NCBI GenBank assembly: GCA_041396705.1
Contig: JAWKYB010000003.1
Coordinates: forward strand, 186,001 to 250,000
Direction of reading: 5' to 3'
DNA from: Alphaproteobacteria bacterium
GTDB taxonomy: Bacteria > Pseudomonadota > Alphaproteobacteria > CALKHQ01
Length of the DNA stretch: 64,000 nt
Part shown: in pieces, positions 17,190 to 26,258 of the stretch
Numbering within the stretch: the stretch's first letter is position 1
Layout: the number at the start of each line of letters is the position of its first letter
Notes under the pieces: model-generated
What the model was told of the DNA's origin: nothing
Database searches by the model: none
The model's input: only the letters and a program-made list of their open reading frames with translations
Made by a program: the position numbers and the translations under genes

Positions 17190-17951
17190 ATGGCCACCTG
17201 CCTCGACTACGCCAAGATGGCGATCGCGACCTACAACGCCACGCCCAGCCAGTACAGCGCCAGCCCGCCCGGCTACATGGTCGACGACTGGACGGTGCAG
17301 AAATTCGTGCAGGGCGGGCTGCTGGGCAGCGGCTTCCAGGGCGCGATCTACAACAGGGACCGCGACTGGGTGGTCAGCTTCTGCGGCACCAACCCCGGCC
17401 AGAAAGGCAAGTTCTTCCAGGACCTGCTTGCGGACATGAAAATCGCGGCCCGGCTGATTCCGTCGCAGGCGACCTGCGCGATCAACCTGACCACCGTCGC
17501 GCAGGCCTTCGCCCGGCGCGGCGGCGGCCGCGTCTCGCTGACCGGCCATTCGCTCGGCGGCGGGCTGGCGCAGGTGTGCGGCGTCGCGCTGGACCTGCCG
17601 TTCTGCACCTTCAACGCGCCGGCGATGCGCGGCGCCATCGAGGCGTCGCGGCTGCCGCAGGTGCCGGGCTTCGTTCCCGGCAGTTCGCTCATCAACATGG
17701 CCGCACGTTATCTGTTCGTGAAGCCTCAGGCGCTGCCGCCCGGCACCACCAGCGGGCTCAACTTCCGCCTCGACAGCGACCGGGTCAGCTCGCATCTCGG
17801 CGGCAACGACCATATCGGCACCCATGTCATGCTGCCGAACGTGCTGCGCGAAGCCGGGCTGATGGGCGCGCACGGCATCGCCGGCTGCTGGCAGGCGGTG
17901 CTCGAATCCGACTGGGCCTTCATCGACCCGTTCGAGGCGCTGGCAGCCTGA
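17190..17951 (+). CDS. Class 3 lipase-like alpha/beta hydrolase
   Basis: Hydrolase of 253 residues with the nucleophile elbow SLTGHSLGGGLA, Ser121 being the predicted nucleophile; the residues around it match fungal-type (class 3) lipases. The Asp and His of the triad are probably in the C-terminal half (NDHIG around 210 and later His residues), but I cannot assign them firmly. No signal peptide is obvious, so it may be cytoplasmic or secreted by another route. The physiological ester is unknown. It ends 12 bases before a convergent gene. Confidence 0.72.
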   Translation: MATCLDYAKMAIATYNATPSQYSASPPGYMVDDWTVQKFVQGGLLGSGFQGAIYNRDRDWVVSFCGTNPGQKGKFFQDLLADMKIAARLIPSQATCAINLTTVAQAFARRGGGRVSLTGHSLGGGLAQVCGVALDLPFCTFNAPAMRGAIEASRLPQVPGFVPGSSLINMAARYLFVKPQALPPGTTSGLNFRLDSDRVSSHLGGNDHIGTHVMLPNVLREAGLMGAHGIAGCWQAVLESDWAFIDPFEALAA

Positions 17952-17963
17952 CGGCCGCGCCGC

Positions 17964-18710
17964 TCAGTCGCCGGCGACGAAGGCGTCCCAGGTCCAGGCG
18001 CCGGACGCCTCGTCCATGTGGAAGCAGGCGCGATAGTCCACCGGCGAGCGGAAGTCGTCGGACAGCAGCCAGCCCTCGTGGGCGCCGTCGGCCGTCTGGA
18101 CGCGCACCCAATAGGGCGCAAGCGGGTTCTCGGGGTCGAAGCCGCTGCCGTTGTCGACGATGCGCGTGACGTCGTGGTCCAGCGTGGCGACCACCGCGCT
18201 GGCGGCGTCCGGCCCGGCGTGCATCGGCACCGCATCGCCGATGACGACGATCACCTCGAACACGTCCCATTCGACCGGGTAGTCGGCGTAGAAGGTGTAG
18301 GGCGCGCAGAAGTCGCGCAGCGCACCGGCCTCGTCGTGCCAGAACGATCCGCCAAGCTCCAGCGCCGTCTGCAGCTGCCGCCAGTATTCCGGGCCCAGCC
18401 ACGGCGTCTCGTCGTCGCCCTCGAGCCAGGCGCGCAGCGTCTCGCGGCCGCCGTCGCCGCCGAAGCTGAGCACGATGTGCGGGTCGGCCAGCGCGACCAC
18501 CGCCTCGACGTCGCGGGCACGCACCGCTGCCAGCAGCGCGTCGCGCAGGGTCGCCAGCTCCGGCACCTCGCTCGCCTCGTCGACCGGCATCGCCCGGAAG
18601 GGCTCGGCCGCGGCGGGCAGCGCCGCCGTGGCGGCAACGACGCCGAGAACCAGCCACGACGCCGCCGATTGTTTCACTCTGTGCAACGAAACGTCCCTTT
18701 CTGGCCGCAT
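17964..18710 (-). CDS. Secreted protein with SH3-like C-terminal region
   Basis: Predicted periplasmic protein of about 248 residues. The N-terminus has a basic stretch and a hydrophobic core ending LPAAAEP, a typical signal peptide. The mature part begins with a helical segment like SnoaL/NTF2-like domains (RARDVEAVVALADPHIVLS). The C-terminal half, with DAASAVVATLDHDVTR and YWVRVQTADGAHEGWL, resembles a bacterial SH3 domain. Start is uncertain: ATG at 18710 or GTG at 18677 (MKQSAASW). No function can be assigned. Confidence 0.65.
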   Translation of the reverse strand: MRPERDVSLHRVKQSAASWLVLGVVAATAALPAAAEPFRAMPVDEASEVPELATLRDALLAAVRARDVEAVVALADPHIVLSFGGDGGRETLRAWLEGDDETPWLGPEYWRQLQTALELGGSFWHDEAGALRDFCAPYTFYADYPVEWDVFEVIVVIGDAVPMHAGPDAASAVVATLDHDVTRIVDNGSGFDPENPLAPYWVRVQTADGAHEGWLLSDDFRSPVDYRACFHMDEASGAWTWDAFVAGD

Positions 18711-18779
18711 TCTCATCGGCCGCTGAAATAATCGCCGGCCAAGATGGCCACGCATCGTGGCGGAATTCCGTTCGCCGGC

Positions 18780-19709
18780 TCAGGCGCCGCGCAGGTGGGC
18801 GATCACCGCGTCGGCGATCATGCTGCAGACCCGCTGGTTCGATTCCTCGGTCATCGCGCCGACATGCGGCATCAGCAGGGCGTTGGGCGCGTCGGCCAAT
18901 GGCGAGGCGCGGTCGAACGGCTCGGTCTCGAACACGTCCAGCGCCGCGCCGGCGATCCGGCCCGCCTTCAGCGCCGCGGCCAGCGCGCGCTCGTCGACGA
19001 TGCCGCCGCGCGCGGTGTTGATCACGATCGCCCGCGGCTTCATCAGCGCCAGCTCGGCCGCGCCGATCAGGTTGCGGGTCGCATCGGTCAGCGGCACATG
19101 CACCGACAGGATGTCGGCCTCGGCCAGGATCCGCGCCAGCGACGCCGGCTCGGCGCCGCGGGCCCGCCAGACCGGATCGTCGTCGGCGAAGGCCGGATCG
19201 TGGGCGATCACGGCGAGGCCCATGCCGCGCGCCCGCTCGGCCAGCGCCATCGCGACGTGGCCGAAGCCGACCAGCCCCAGCGTCTTGCCGAAGATCTCGC
19301 GGCCCATCAGTTCCAGCCGCGGCCATTCGCCGGCGCGCAGCCGGTCGCTGACGTGGTACGTGCCGCGCATCAGCACCAGCATGGCGCCGATGGCCAGCTC
19401 GGCCACCGAGATCGCGTTGGCGCCGGTCGCCGGCACCACCTTGATGCCGCCGGCCGCACACAGCTCGGTGTCGATGTTGTCGAGCCCGACGCCGAGCCGG
19501 CCGATGATGCCGAGGTTGCGGGCGGCCGCCAGCAGCGGCGCGCGGACCTGGGTGGCATTGCGCACGATCAGCGCGCGACAGCCGCCGACCGCCGCGTTGA
19601 GCCTTGCCGGATCGGCGAACAGCTGCGGGTCGTAGTGGACCGTGAAGCCGTCGCGCAGGCGGTCGATCGCGGCGGGCTCCATGAACTCGGAGATGACGAT
19701 ATCGGGCAT
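18780..19709 (-). CDS. D-2-hydroxyacid dehydrogenase (SerA-like)
   Basis: NAD-dependent dehydrogenase of 309 residues. It has the substrate-binding RLGVGLDNID segment with the catalytic-type Arg, an NAD-binding loop LVGFGHVAMALA, the INTARGGIVDERAL motif, DVFETEPF with the catalytic Glu, and PHVGAMTEES with the catalytic His. The dinucleotide loop reads GFGHVA rather than the usual GxGxxG. It is shorter than phosphoglycerate dehydrogenase and lacks an ACT domain, so the substrate is probably another 2-hydroxyacid. It is divergent from the PhyH oxygenase gene, 81 bases apart, and may share its control. Confidence 0.85.
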   Translation of the reverse strand: MPDIVISEFMEPAAIDRLRDGFTVHYDPQLFADPARLNAAVGGCRALIVRNATQVRAPLLAAARNLGIIGRLGVGLDNIDTELCAAGGIKVVPATGANAISVAELAIGAMLVLMRGTYHVSDRLRAGEWPRLELMGREIFGKTLGLVGFGHVAMALAERARGMGLAVIAHDPAFADDDPVWRARGAEPASLARILAEADILSVHVPLTDATRNLIGAAELALMKPRAIVINTARGGIVDERALAAALKAGRIAGAALDVFETEPFDRASPLADAPNALLMPHVGAMTEESNQRVCSMIADAVIAHLRGA

Positions 19710-19790
19710 GGCCTCCCTACAGGCATGGTGTTCGATGTCGGCATTGACCGGCCCGCCGGCGCCGACAGAATGGGGTTGGGAGGAACCGCC

Positions 19791-20735
19791 ATGTCAAGCC
19801 GCGTACTGACTGCCGACGACCTGCGCTTCTGGGACGACAACGGCTATGTCGTGGTGCGCGAGGCCGCGCCGCCCGCCAACGTGCAGGCCGTGATCGATGC
19901 GATCTACGAATTCACCGGTTTCAGCCCGGACCGGCCGGAGGAATGGAACCGGCCGGCCGCGCGCAGGAACGGGATGGAGGAACTGAACGGCGCCGGGATG
20001 GTCGAGATGTACCACCATCCGGCGATGTGGGCGAACCGACAACTGCCGCGGATCCACGGCGCCTTCGCCGATATCTGGGACACAGAGGCGCTGTGGGTGA
20101 CCATCGACCGGGTCAACTTCAACCCGCCGCAGCCGGACGGCGGACGCTTCGCCGGCTTCATCCACTGGGACATCGACACCTCGGTCGAGCCGCTGCCGTT
20201 CGACGTGCAGGGCGTGCTGGCGCTCACCGACGTGGCCGAGGGCGGCGGCGGCTTCCAGTGCGTCCCGGGCATGCCGCGGCTGTTCCCGGAGTGGGTAAAG
20301 AGCCAGCCGCCGGACCGCGACCCGAACCGGCCGGACATGGCCGGCCTGACCGTGCGCGCGGTGCCGCTGCGCGCCGGCGACCTGCTGATCTGGAACAGCC
20401 AGCTGGCGCACGGCGTCGCGCCGAACCGCTCGTCGCGGCCGCGGATGGCACAGTACATCGCGATGTCGCCGGCGCAGGAAGACAACGCGGCGGCGCGGCA
20501 ATGGCGGATCGACAGCTGGCTGCACCGGCTGGCGCCGCAGGGCGACCCGTTTCCCGGCGACCCGCGCGAATGGGAACGCAGGCACGGCACCACCGCCGCG
20601 CTGACCCCGCTGGGCCGCCGGCTGCTCGGACTCGACCGCTGGCGCGAGCCCGGTGCCGCGGCGGCGGAGGCCGGCAGCATGACCCTGGACCAGGCCCGCG
20701 GCCGCTATCGCGCCACGCCCGGCTTCGCCAGCTGA
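19791..20735 (+). CDS. Phytanoyl-CoA dioxygenase (PhyH) family protein
   Basis: Fe(II)/2-oxoglutarate-dependent oxygenase of 314 residues on a double-stranded beta-helix fold. The iron facial triad is His125 and Asp127 (HWDID) with His207 (SQLAHGVAPNRS); the nearby Arg of the last motif would hold 2-oxoglutarate. PhyH proteins in bacteria hydroxylate varied small molecules, so the substrate is open. The ATG at 19791 follows GGGAGGAACC. The divergent dehydrogenase could oxidise a hydroxylated product, but that link is inference. Confidence 0.85.
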   Translation: MSSRVLTADDLRFWDDNGYVVVREAAPPANVQAVIDAIYEFTGFSPDRPEEWNRPAARRNGMEELNGAGMVEMYHHPAMWANRQLPRIHGAFADIWDTEALWVTIDRVNFNPPQPDGGRFAGFIHWDIDTSVEPLPFDVQGVLALTDVAEGGGGFQCVPGMPRLFPEWVKSQPPDRDPNRPDMAGLTVRAVPLRAGDLLIWNSQLAHGVAPNRSSRPRMAQYIAMSPAQEDNAAARQWRIDSWLHRLAPQGDPFPGDPREWERRHGTTAALTPLGRRLLGLDRWREPGAAAAEAGSMTLDQARGRYRATPGFAS

Positions 20736-20740
20736 CAGCG

Positions 20741-20759
20741 GCCGGCCGCAGCGGCCGGC
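20741..20759. terminator. Hairpin between convergent PhyH and MgtC genes
   Basis: GCCGGCC and GGCCGGC form a 7-bp stem with a 5-base loop exactly in the 24-base gap between two convergent stop codons. No T-tract follows. Confidence 0.35.
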
Positions 20760-21242
<483 letters not shown>

Positions 21243-21325
21243 TCGCTTGCCCGTCGCAGCCGAACCGGTCTGCCATTCAACGGCGTTGGAGGCCGGCGGT
21301 TCCCGGGCGGGATGGGATCGGGCCG

Positions 21326-21832
21326 TCAGCGGCCGACGACCACCGCGTCCTTGGCCAGGGCGACGATGTCGCAATTGGCGTCGTCCGCGCCGCGCTCGAT
21401 CACGAACAGCGTCATCGGGCCGTCCACCGGCATCATCGGGTGGTGCCAGACGCCACGGCGCAGGTTGAGGCCCTGGCCGGGACCGCACAGGAATGCGCGC
21501 ACGTCGTCAGGGCCGGGCGCCGCGACATCGGCCGGCGCCACCACCGCCACATAGCGGCCGGCGTCCAGCGGCATGAAGGCCTGGCTGCCCTTCGGGTGCC
21601 GCTCCATCATCGTCAGACTGCGCGGCAGCTCGAACCGGCGGGTGCGGTAGAGGTGGACCAGCGGCCGGCCGCCGGCCTCGGCCACGTCGATGCCGGCCAG
21701 GTCGGCGAAGCGCTCGGTATAGCCGTCGTTGATGACGTCCGGCGCGGACAGATCGACCGCCAGCACGTCGCCGAACGGCGCGAAGGCGTCGGCGGTCAGC
21801 GGCTTCGGGTCGAGGATGCGCCAGCCCGCCAT
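21326..21832 (-). CDS. allA: Ureidoglycolate lyase AllA
   Basis: Cupin-fold enzyme of 168 residues that splits ureidoglycolate into glyoxylate and urea, the final step of this locus. The family signatures are visible: AFAPFGDV near the start, MERHPKGSQAFMPL in the middle and WHHPMMPVDGP in the active-site region. The start codon at 21832 shares one base with the allantoicase stop (TGATG). It is the last of four coupled genes acting on uric-acid breakdown products. Confidence 0.9.
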   Translation of the reverse strand: MAGWRILDPKPLTADAFAPFGDVLAVDLSAPDVINDGYTERFADLAGIDVAEAGGRPLVHLYRTRRFELPRSLTMMERHPKGSQAFMPLDAGRYVAVVAPADVAAPGPDDVRAFLCGPGQGLNLRRGVWHHPMMPVDGPMTLFVIERGADDANCDIVALAKDAVVVGR

Positions 21833-22845
21833 CAGCCGGCGGCCCGCCCGAACAGGCGCAGACGGCTGACGCCGCCGTCCGGGTGCAGGTTCAGCCGCAC
21901 GTGGCTGACCGACCCCAGGGCGGCGATCGCCGAATCGAACACGTGGTTGCTGTCGGCCGCCATCGCCTGCTCCGGCAGCAGCACCGGCCAGTGCATCGCC
22001 TGCGCCACCGCCGCGTCGTCGGGCAGCCCCGGCGGCAGCAGCCCGGCGTTGATCGAGCAGCGCGCCGGGAAGTTGCCCTTGAAGTGGTTGGTGTCGATCT
22101 CGATGCGGCGGATCTCGCCGGGATGGCCGAGGGCCAGCACGCACCAGTCGAAGCCGGGCTCGCGCCGCCGCCGCGTCTCCCAGCCGTCGCCCATGTTCGG
22201 CGCGCGACCGGGCTTCAGCATGTTCACCGGCACGCCGAAATGGGCGTCGTTGCAGGCCACCGCGCGGCCGCCGTGCAGCAGCGCGCCGAGGTCGAGCAGC
22301 TCGTCGCGGTCGACCGCCGACCAGTCGAAGGCGACGCTGCCATAGGCGCGCAGGCGGGCGACGCCGCCGTCGGGCCAGATGTGCAGGCGCAGGTGGCTGA
22401 CCGGGTGCGGGTGGTCGACGGCGACGAAATGGTGCGCGCTCGGCCCGAGCGCGACGTGCGGTACGATCTGCACCCAGGCCCCGTCGGCGGCCGACTCGTG
22501 GTCGGACAGGCAGGCCTCCAGCGAGGCGGCCGGCGGGTAGTTGCCGGTGAAGTGCGACGTGTCGATGTCGACGCCGTGCAGCACCCCGCGCGCCGCCAGC
22601 CGCACCACGCAGTGGTCGTGGCCCGGCTCGCGGCGCCGTCGTGTCTCCCAGCCGTCCATCCACTTGCCATGGGCGTCGTAGCGACCGGCCTCGAACACCG
22701 GCGGCTCCGGCTTCAGCAGCCGTGCCTTGGCGCCGAAGAACTCGTCGCTGGCCTCGACGGCATGCGCGCCGAGCTGGGCGTCGGCCAGGTTGGGATAGCG
22801 CCGGGCGAATTCGGGGATGTCGGCCGGGGCGGCAGTGGCGGTCAT
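21832..22845 (-). CDS. alc: Allantoicase
   Basis: Hydrolase of 337 residues that converts allantoate to ureidoglycolate and urea. It consists of two homologous jelly-roll halves, each with the hallmark GWETRRRREPG followed by a DIDTSHFTGN or EIDTNHFKGN motif, and each ending near HPDGG or WPDGG. The length matches characterised allantoicases. The gene overlaps uraD by ATGA upstream and allA by TGATG downstream. Confidence 0.95.
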   Translation of the reverse strand: MTATAAPADIPEFARRYPNLADAQLGAHAVEASDEFFGAKARLLKPEPPVFEAGRYDAHGKWMDGWETRRRREPGHDHCVVRLAARGVLHGVDIDTSHFTGNYPPAASLEACLSDHESAADGAWVQIVPHVALGPSAHHFVAVDHPHPVSHLRLHIWPDGGVARLRAYGSVAFDWSAVDRDELLDLGALLHGGRAVACNDAHFGVPVNMLKPGRAPNMGDGWETRRRREPGFDWCVLALGHPGEIRRIEIDTNHFKGNFPARCSINAGLLPPGLPDDAAVAQAMHWPVLLPEQAMAADSNHVFDSAIAALGSVSHVRLNLHPDGGVSRLRLFGRAAG

Positions 22846-23351
22846 GGCAGCAGGTCCTGGAGCCGGAGGAGGGCGATCTTCTTCACTTCCGCGAGCGCAG
22901 TGGCGAACTCGGTCTCGCGGTCGTTGTCGAGGCGGCGGGCGAAGGCATCGAGGATCTCGGCGCGCGTCCGGCCCTTCACCGCCATGATGAAGGGAAAGCC
23001 GAAGCGGGCGCGGTAGGCCGCGTTCAGCGACTGGAACCGCGCGAACTCCGCCGGCGTGCAGCGGTCGAGCCCGGCGGAGGCCTGCTCCCGGCGCGAATCG
23101 GCGGTGAGCTCGCCGGCGACCGCCAGCCGGCCGGCGAGGTCGGGATGCGCGTCGATCAGCGCCTGCTGGCGCGCCCGGTCGGCAGCGTCGAGCACCGCGC
23201 ACATGGCCGCGTGCAGGCCGCCGGCGCCGTCCTCGGCGGGGCCGATGCCGCCGTCCCACGTCGCCTCGGCGATCCAGGGCGAATGCTCCCACACCCCGCC
23301 ATAGGCCACGACGAAGCCGGCGCGGTCGCAGGCGCTCGGCCTAGCCGGCAT
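22842..23351 (-). CDS. uraD: OHCU decarboxylase UraD
   Basis: 2-Oxo-4-hydroxy-4-carboxy-5-ureidoimidazoline decarboxylase of 169 residues, which yields S-allantoin. The catalytic His69 lies in the family motif AHPDLAGRLA; FGFPFIMAVKGRTRAEIL is the conserved C-terminal segment. The ATG at 23351 lies inside the end of puuE (11-base overlap), and the stop overlaps the allantoicase start. Its presence with HiuH means urate oxidation here is completed enzymatically. Confidence 0.95.
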   Translation of the reverse strand: MPARPSACDRAGFVVAYGGVWEHSPWIAEATWDGGIGPAEDGAGGLHAAMCAVLDAADRARQQALIDAHPDLAGRLAVAGELTADSRREQASAGLDRCTPAEFARFQSLNAAYRARFGFPFIMAVKGRTRAEILDAFARRLDNDRETEFATALAEVKKIALLRLQDLLP

Positions 23352-24255
23352 AGGGATGCCGTGCGCGCCAGTGGCGGGCGATGTCGATGCGGCGGCAGCA
23401 CCAGACGCGGTCGTGCGCCAGGACGTGGTCGATGAACCGCTCCAGCGCGGCGATGCGGCCGGGCCGCCCGACCAGCCGGCAGTGCAGGCCGATCGACATC
23501 ATGCGCGGCGTTTCCGCACCTTCCTCATAAAGAACGTCGAACGAGTCTTTGAGATAATTGAAATATTGCTCGCCAGAGTTGAATCCCTGGATGGCGGCGA
23601 AGCGCATGTCGTTGACGTCCAGGGTGTAGGGCACGACCAGATGCGGCGTGCCGTCGACCGCGACCCAGTGCGGCAGGTCGTCGTTGTAGTCGTCGGCGTC
23701 GTAGAGGAATCCGCCGTGCTCTACCACCAGCCGGCGGGTGTTCGGGCTGGTCCGGCCGGTGTACCAGCCGAGCGGCGGGCCGCCGGCCGCACGGTCCAGC
23801 GCCTCGACCGCGCGCCGGATGTGGTCGCGCTCCACCGCCTCCGGCACATACTGGTAGTTGATCCAGCGCCAGCCGTGGCTGCAGATCTCGTGGCCGTCGG
23901 CGACCATCGCCCGGATCGCCTCCGGGTGCCGCTCCGCCGCCATGCCCACCGCGAAGATGGTCAGCGGCACCTGCTTGCGGGCGAACAGCTTCAGGATGCG
24001 CCAGACCCCGACCCGGCTGCCGTAGTCGTACAGCGACTCCATACTGACGTGGCGCATGCCGTGCACCGGCAGCGCGCCGACGATCTCCGACAGGAAGGTT
24101 TCCGACGCCGGATCGCCGTGCAGCACGCTGTTCTCGCCGCCTTCCTCGTAGTTCAGCACGAACTGTACCGCGATGCGGGCGCCGCCGGGCCAGTCGGCCT
24201 GCGGCGGGTTCGGGCCATAGCCGATCAGGTCGCGGGGGTAGCTGGATTCGGTCAT
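23341..24255 (-). CDS. puuE: Allantoinase PuuE (polysaccharide-deacetylase fold)
   Basis: Metal-independent-type allantoinase of 304 residues, belonging to the NodB/polysaccharide deacetylase superfamily and unrelated to classical amidohydrolase allantoinases. It opens the allantoin ring to allantoate. NYEEGGENSVLHGD, SHGWRWINYQ and GWYTGRTSPNTRR are diagnostic. It is first in the minus-strand run puuE-uraD-alc-allA and is divergent from hiuH. A ~70-base stretch (about 23520-23590) uses codons (CAA, TAT, AAT, AAA, CTT, GTT) unlike the rest of the gene. Confidence 0.93.
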   Translation of the reverse strand: MTESSYPRDLIGYGPNPPQADWPGGARIAVQFVLNYEEGGENSVLHGDPASETFLSEIVGALPVHGMRHVSMESLYDYGSRVGVWRILKLFARKQVPLTIFAVGMAAERHPEAIRAMVADGHEICSHGWRWINYQYVPEAVERDHIRRAVEALDRAAGGPPLGWYTGRTSPNTRRLVVEHGGFLYDADDYNDDLPHWVAVDGTPHLVVPYTLDVNDMRFAAIQGFNSGEQYFNYLKDSFDVLYEEGAETPRMMSIGLHCRLVGRPGRIAALERFIDHVLAHDRVWCCRRIDIARHWRARHPYAG

Positions 24256-24364
24256 CCGGGTCTCGATCGCAAGGAAGGCGGGCCGCCATGCTGCGCGTGC
24301 CGTCGCCCGCGATCAAGCCGGTTTCCGCGCCAGGCGCAAGTGCGATCGCGGCCGTTGCGAATGT

Positions 24365-24393
24365 TTGACACTGCGTCGGGCGGGTGATCACAT
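24365..24393 (+). promoter_or_regulatory. Candidate sigma-70-type promoter of the hiuH-xdh operon
   Basis: A perfect TTGACA (24365-24370) is followed after 17 bases by TCACAT, a weak -10. Transcription would begin just upstream of the hiuH ATG at 24420, in the 164-base divergent gap with puuE. Confidence 0.4.
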
Positions 24394-24419
24394 TGCGCCG
24401 CACAATCTTGTGGATCGCC

Positions 24420-24773
24420 ATGGGCCGCCTCACCACGCACATCCTGGACACGGCTCGGGGCTGCCCGGCAGCGGGCGTCAACCTCAGCCTCGAGCGCGTC
24501 GTCGACAATGCGCTGATCGCGCTCGGCAGCTTCGCCACCAACGCCGACGGCCGGGTCGACCGCCCGCTGCTGGAAGGTGAGGCAATGCAGGTCGGCGACT
24601 ACGAGATCCTGTTCCGGGTCGGCGACTATTTCGCCGCCAACCGGGTGCCGCGGCCGAACGGCCCGTTCCTGGACCTGGTACCGGTAAGGTTCCGCATCGC
24701 CGACGCCGACGCGCACTATCACGTGCCGCTGCTGCTGTCGCCCTACGGCTATTCCACCTACCGGGGCAGCTGA
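24420..24773 (+). CDS. hiuH: 5-Hydroxyisourate hydrolase (transthyretin-like)
   Basis: Enzyme of 117 residues that hydrolyses 5-hydroxyisourate to OHCU. The family N-terminus MGRLTTHILDTARG with the catalytic His, a central Arg-containing segment and the C-terminal signature YRGS are all present. The ATG at 24420 is chosen because it gives the canonical N-terminus; the frame extends 12 codons further without a better site. It starts the plus-strand run into xdhA, only 3 bases after its stop. Confidence 0.95.
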   Translation: MGRLTTHILDTARGCPAAGVNLSLERVVDNALIALGSFATNADGRVDRPLLEGEAMQVGDYEILFRVGDYFAANRVPRPNGPFLDLVPVRFRIADADAHYHVPLLLSPYGYSTYRGS

Positions 24774-24776
24774 GCC

Positions 24777-26258
24777 GTGACCGCAGCGAACCCCATGGGC
24801 GGCGCGGCGCCGGTGCGCTTTCTGCTCGGCCGCGAAACGGTGACGCTCGCCGACATCGACCCGACGACGACGCTGCTGGAGTTCCTGCGCGGCCGCGCCG
24901 ACCGCAAGGGCACCAAGGAGGGCTGCGCCGAGGGCGATTGCGGCGCCTGCACCGTGGCGGTGGGCGAGCCGGCGGACGGCCGCATGCGCTATCGCGCGGT
25001 CAATGCCTGCATCCAGTTCGTCGGCGCGCTGCACGGCAAGCAGGTGCTGACGGTGGAGGACCTGCAGGGAGCGGACGGCGCGCTGCATCCGGTCCAGGCC
25101 GCGATGGTGGCCCAGCACGGCTCGCAGTGCGGGTTCTGCACGCCCGGCTTCGTGATGTCGCTGTTCGTCGCCTTCGCCGACGGCACCCGCCTGGGGCGCG
25201 GCGCCATCGGCGATACGCTGGCCGGCAACCTGTGCCGCTGCACCGGCTATGGCCCGATCCTCGCCGCCGCCGAGGCGATGTTCGACCTGCCGGCGCCGGA
25301 CGACAGCGGCCGCACGCCGGACGCGGCGCAGATGCGGGCGCTGGCCGAAATGGCGGCGGAGCCGCTGGTCGGCCTGTCCCGCGGCGGGCGGCGCCTGCTG
25401 GCCCCGGCCTCGGCGGACGGCCTCGCCGCGCTGCTCGATGCCGAGCCCGACGCGACCCTGCTCGCCGGCGGCACCGACGTCGGCCTGTGGGTAACCAAGC
25501 AACTGCGGCGGCCGCAGACGGTGATCCACACCGGCCGCGCCGCGGACCTGGCCCGGATCGCGGTGACCGACGATGCGATCGTCATCGGCGCGGCGGCACG
25601 GCTGGCCGATGTCGCGCCGGCGATCGCCGCCGACTACCCGGCCTTCGGCGAGATCTTCCGCCGCTACGGCTCGGTCCAGGTGCGCAACGCCGGCACCCTG
25701 GGCGGCAACGTCGCCAACGGCTCGCCGATCGGCGACGGGCCGCCGGGCCTGATCGCGCTGGGAGCCGAACTGGTGCTGCGCCGCGGCGCCGCACGCCGGC
25801 GCATCGCGCTGGAGGATTTCTTCATAGATTACGGTAAGCAGGACCGGCATCCAGCTGAATTCGTTGAACAGATCGTTCTGCCGCGCCCGCGCGGCGGCAG
25901 CCTGTTCCGCATGTACAAGATTTCCAAGCGCTTCGACCAGGACATCTCGGCCGTCTGCGGCGCCTTCGCCATCGGCCTGGCCGACGGCGTCGTGACATCG
26001 GCACGGGTCGCCTTCGGCGGCATGGCCGGCACCCCGCGGCGGGCGCACGCGTGCGAGGCCGCGCTGGCCGGCAGGCCCTGGACCGAGGCGGGCATCGCCG
26101 ACGCGCTGGCGGCGCTCGACCGCGACTACGAACCGCTGACCGACATGCGGGCCAGCGCCTGGTATCGCCGCGAGGCGGCTCGCGCCCTGCTGTTGCGCGC
26201 CTGCCAGGATTCCGGCGACGGCGGGCCGCAGAGCGTGCTCGCCTGCGAGGCGGCGTGA
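24777..26258 (+). CDS. xdhA: Xanthine dehydrogenase small subunit XdhA
   Basis: Iron-sulfur and FAD subunit of 493 residues. The N-terminal [2Fe-2S] domain has CAEGDCGACTV; the second cluster domain has CGFCTPGFVMS and NLCRCTGYGPI. An FAD-binding domain follows (LLAGGTDVGLW, GGNVANGSPIGD), then the CO dehydrogenase flavoprotein C-terminal domain (ISKRFDQDISAVCGAF). It passes electrons from the molybdenum site in XdhB to NAD. The start is a GTG at 24777. XdhB starts within its stop (GTGA). Confidence 0.95.
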   Translation: MTAANPMGGAAPVRFLLGRETVTLADIDPTTTLLEFLRGRADRKGTKEGCAEGDCGACTVAVGEPADGRMRYRAVNACIQFVGALHGKQVLTVEDLQGADGALHPVQAAMVAQHGSQCGFCTPGFVMSLFVAFADGTRLGRGAIGDTLAGNLCRCTGYGPILAAAEAMFDLPAPDDSGRTPDAAQMRALAEMAAEPLVGLSRGGRRLLAPASADGLAALLDAEPDATLLAGGTDVGLWVTKQLRRPQTVIHTGRAADLARIAVTDDAIVIGAAARLADVAPAIAADYPAFGEIFRRYGSVQVRNAGTLGGNVANGSPIGDGPPGLIALGAELVLRRGAARRRIALEDFFIDYGKQDRHPAEFVEQIVLPRPRGGSLFRMYKISKRFDQDISAVCGAFAIGLADGVVTSARVAFGGMAGTPRRAHACEAALAGRPWTEAGIADALAALDRDYEPLTDMRASAWYRREAARALLLRACQDSGDGGPQSVLACEAA

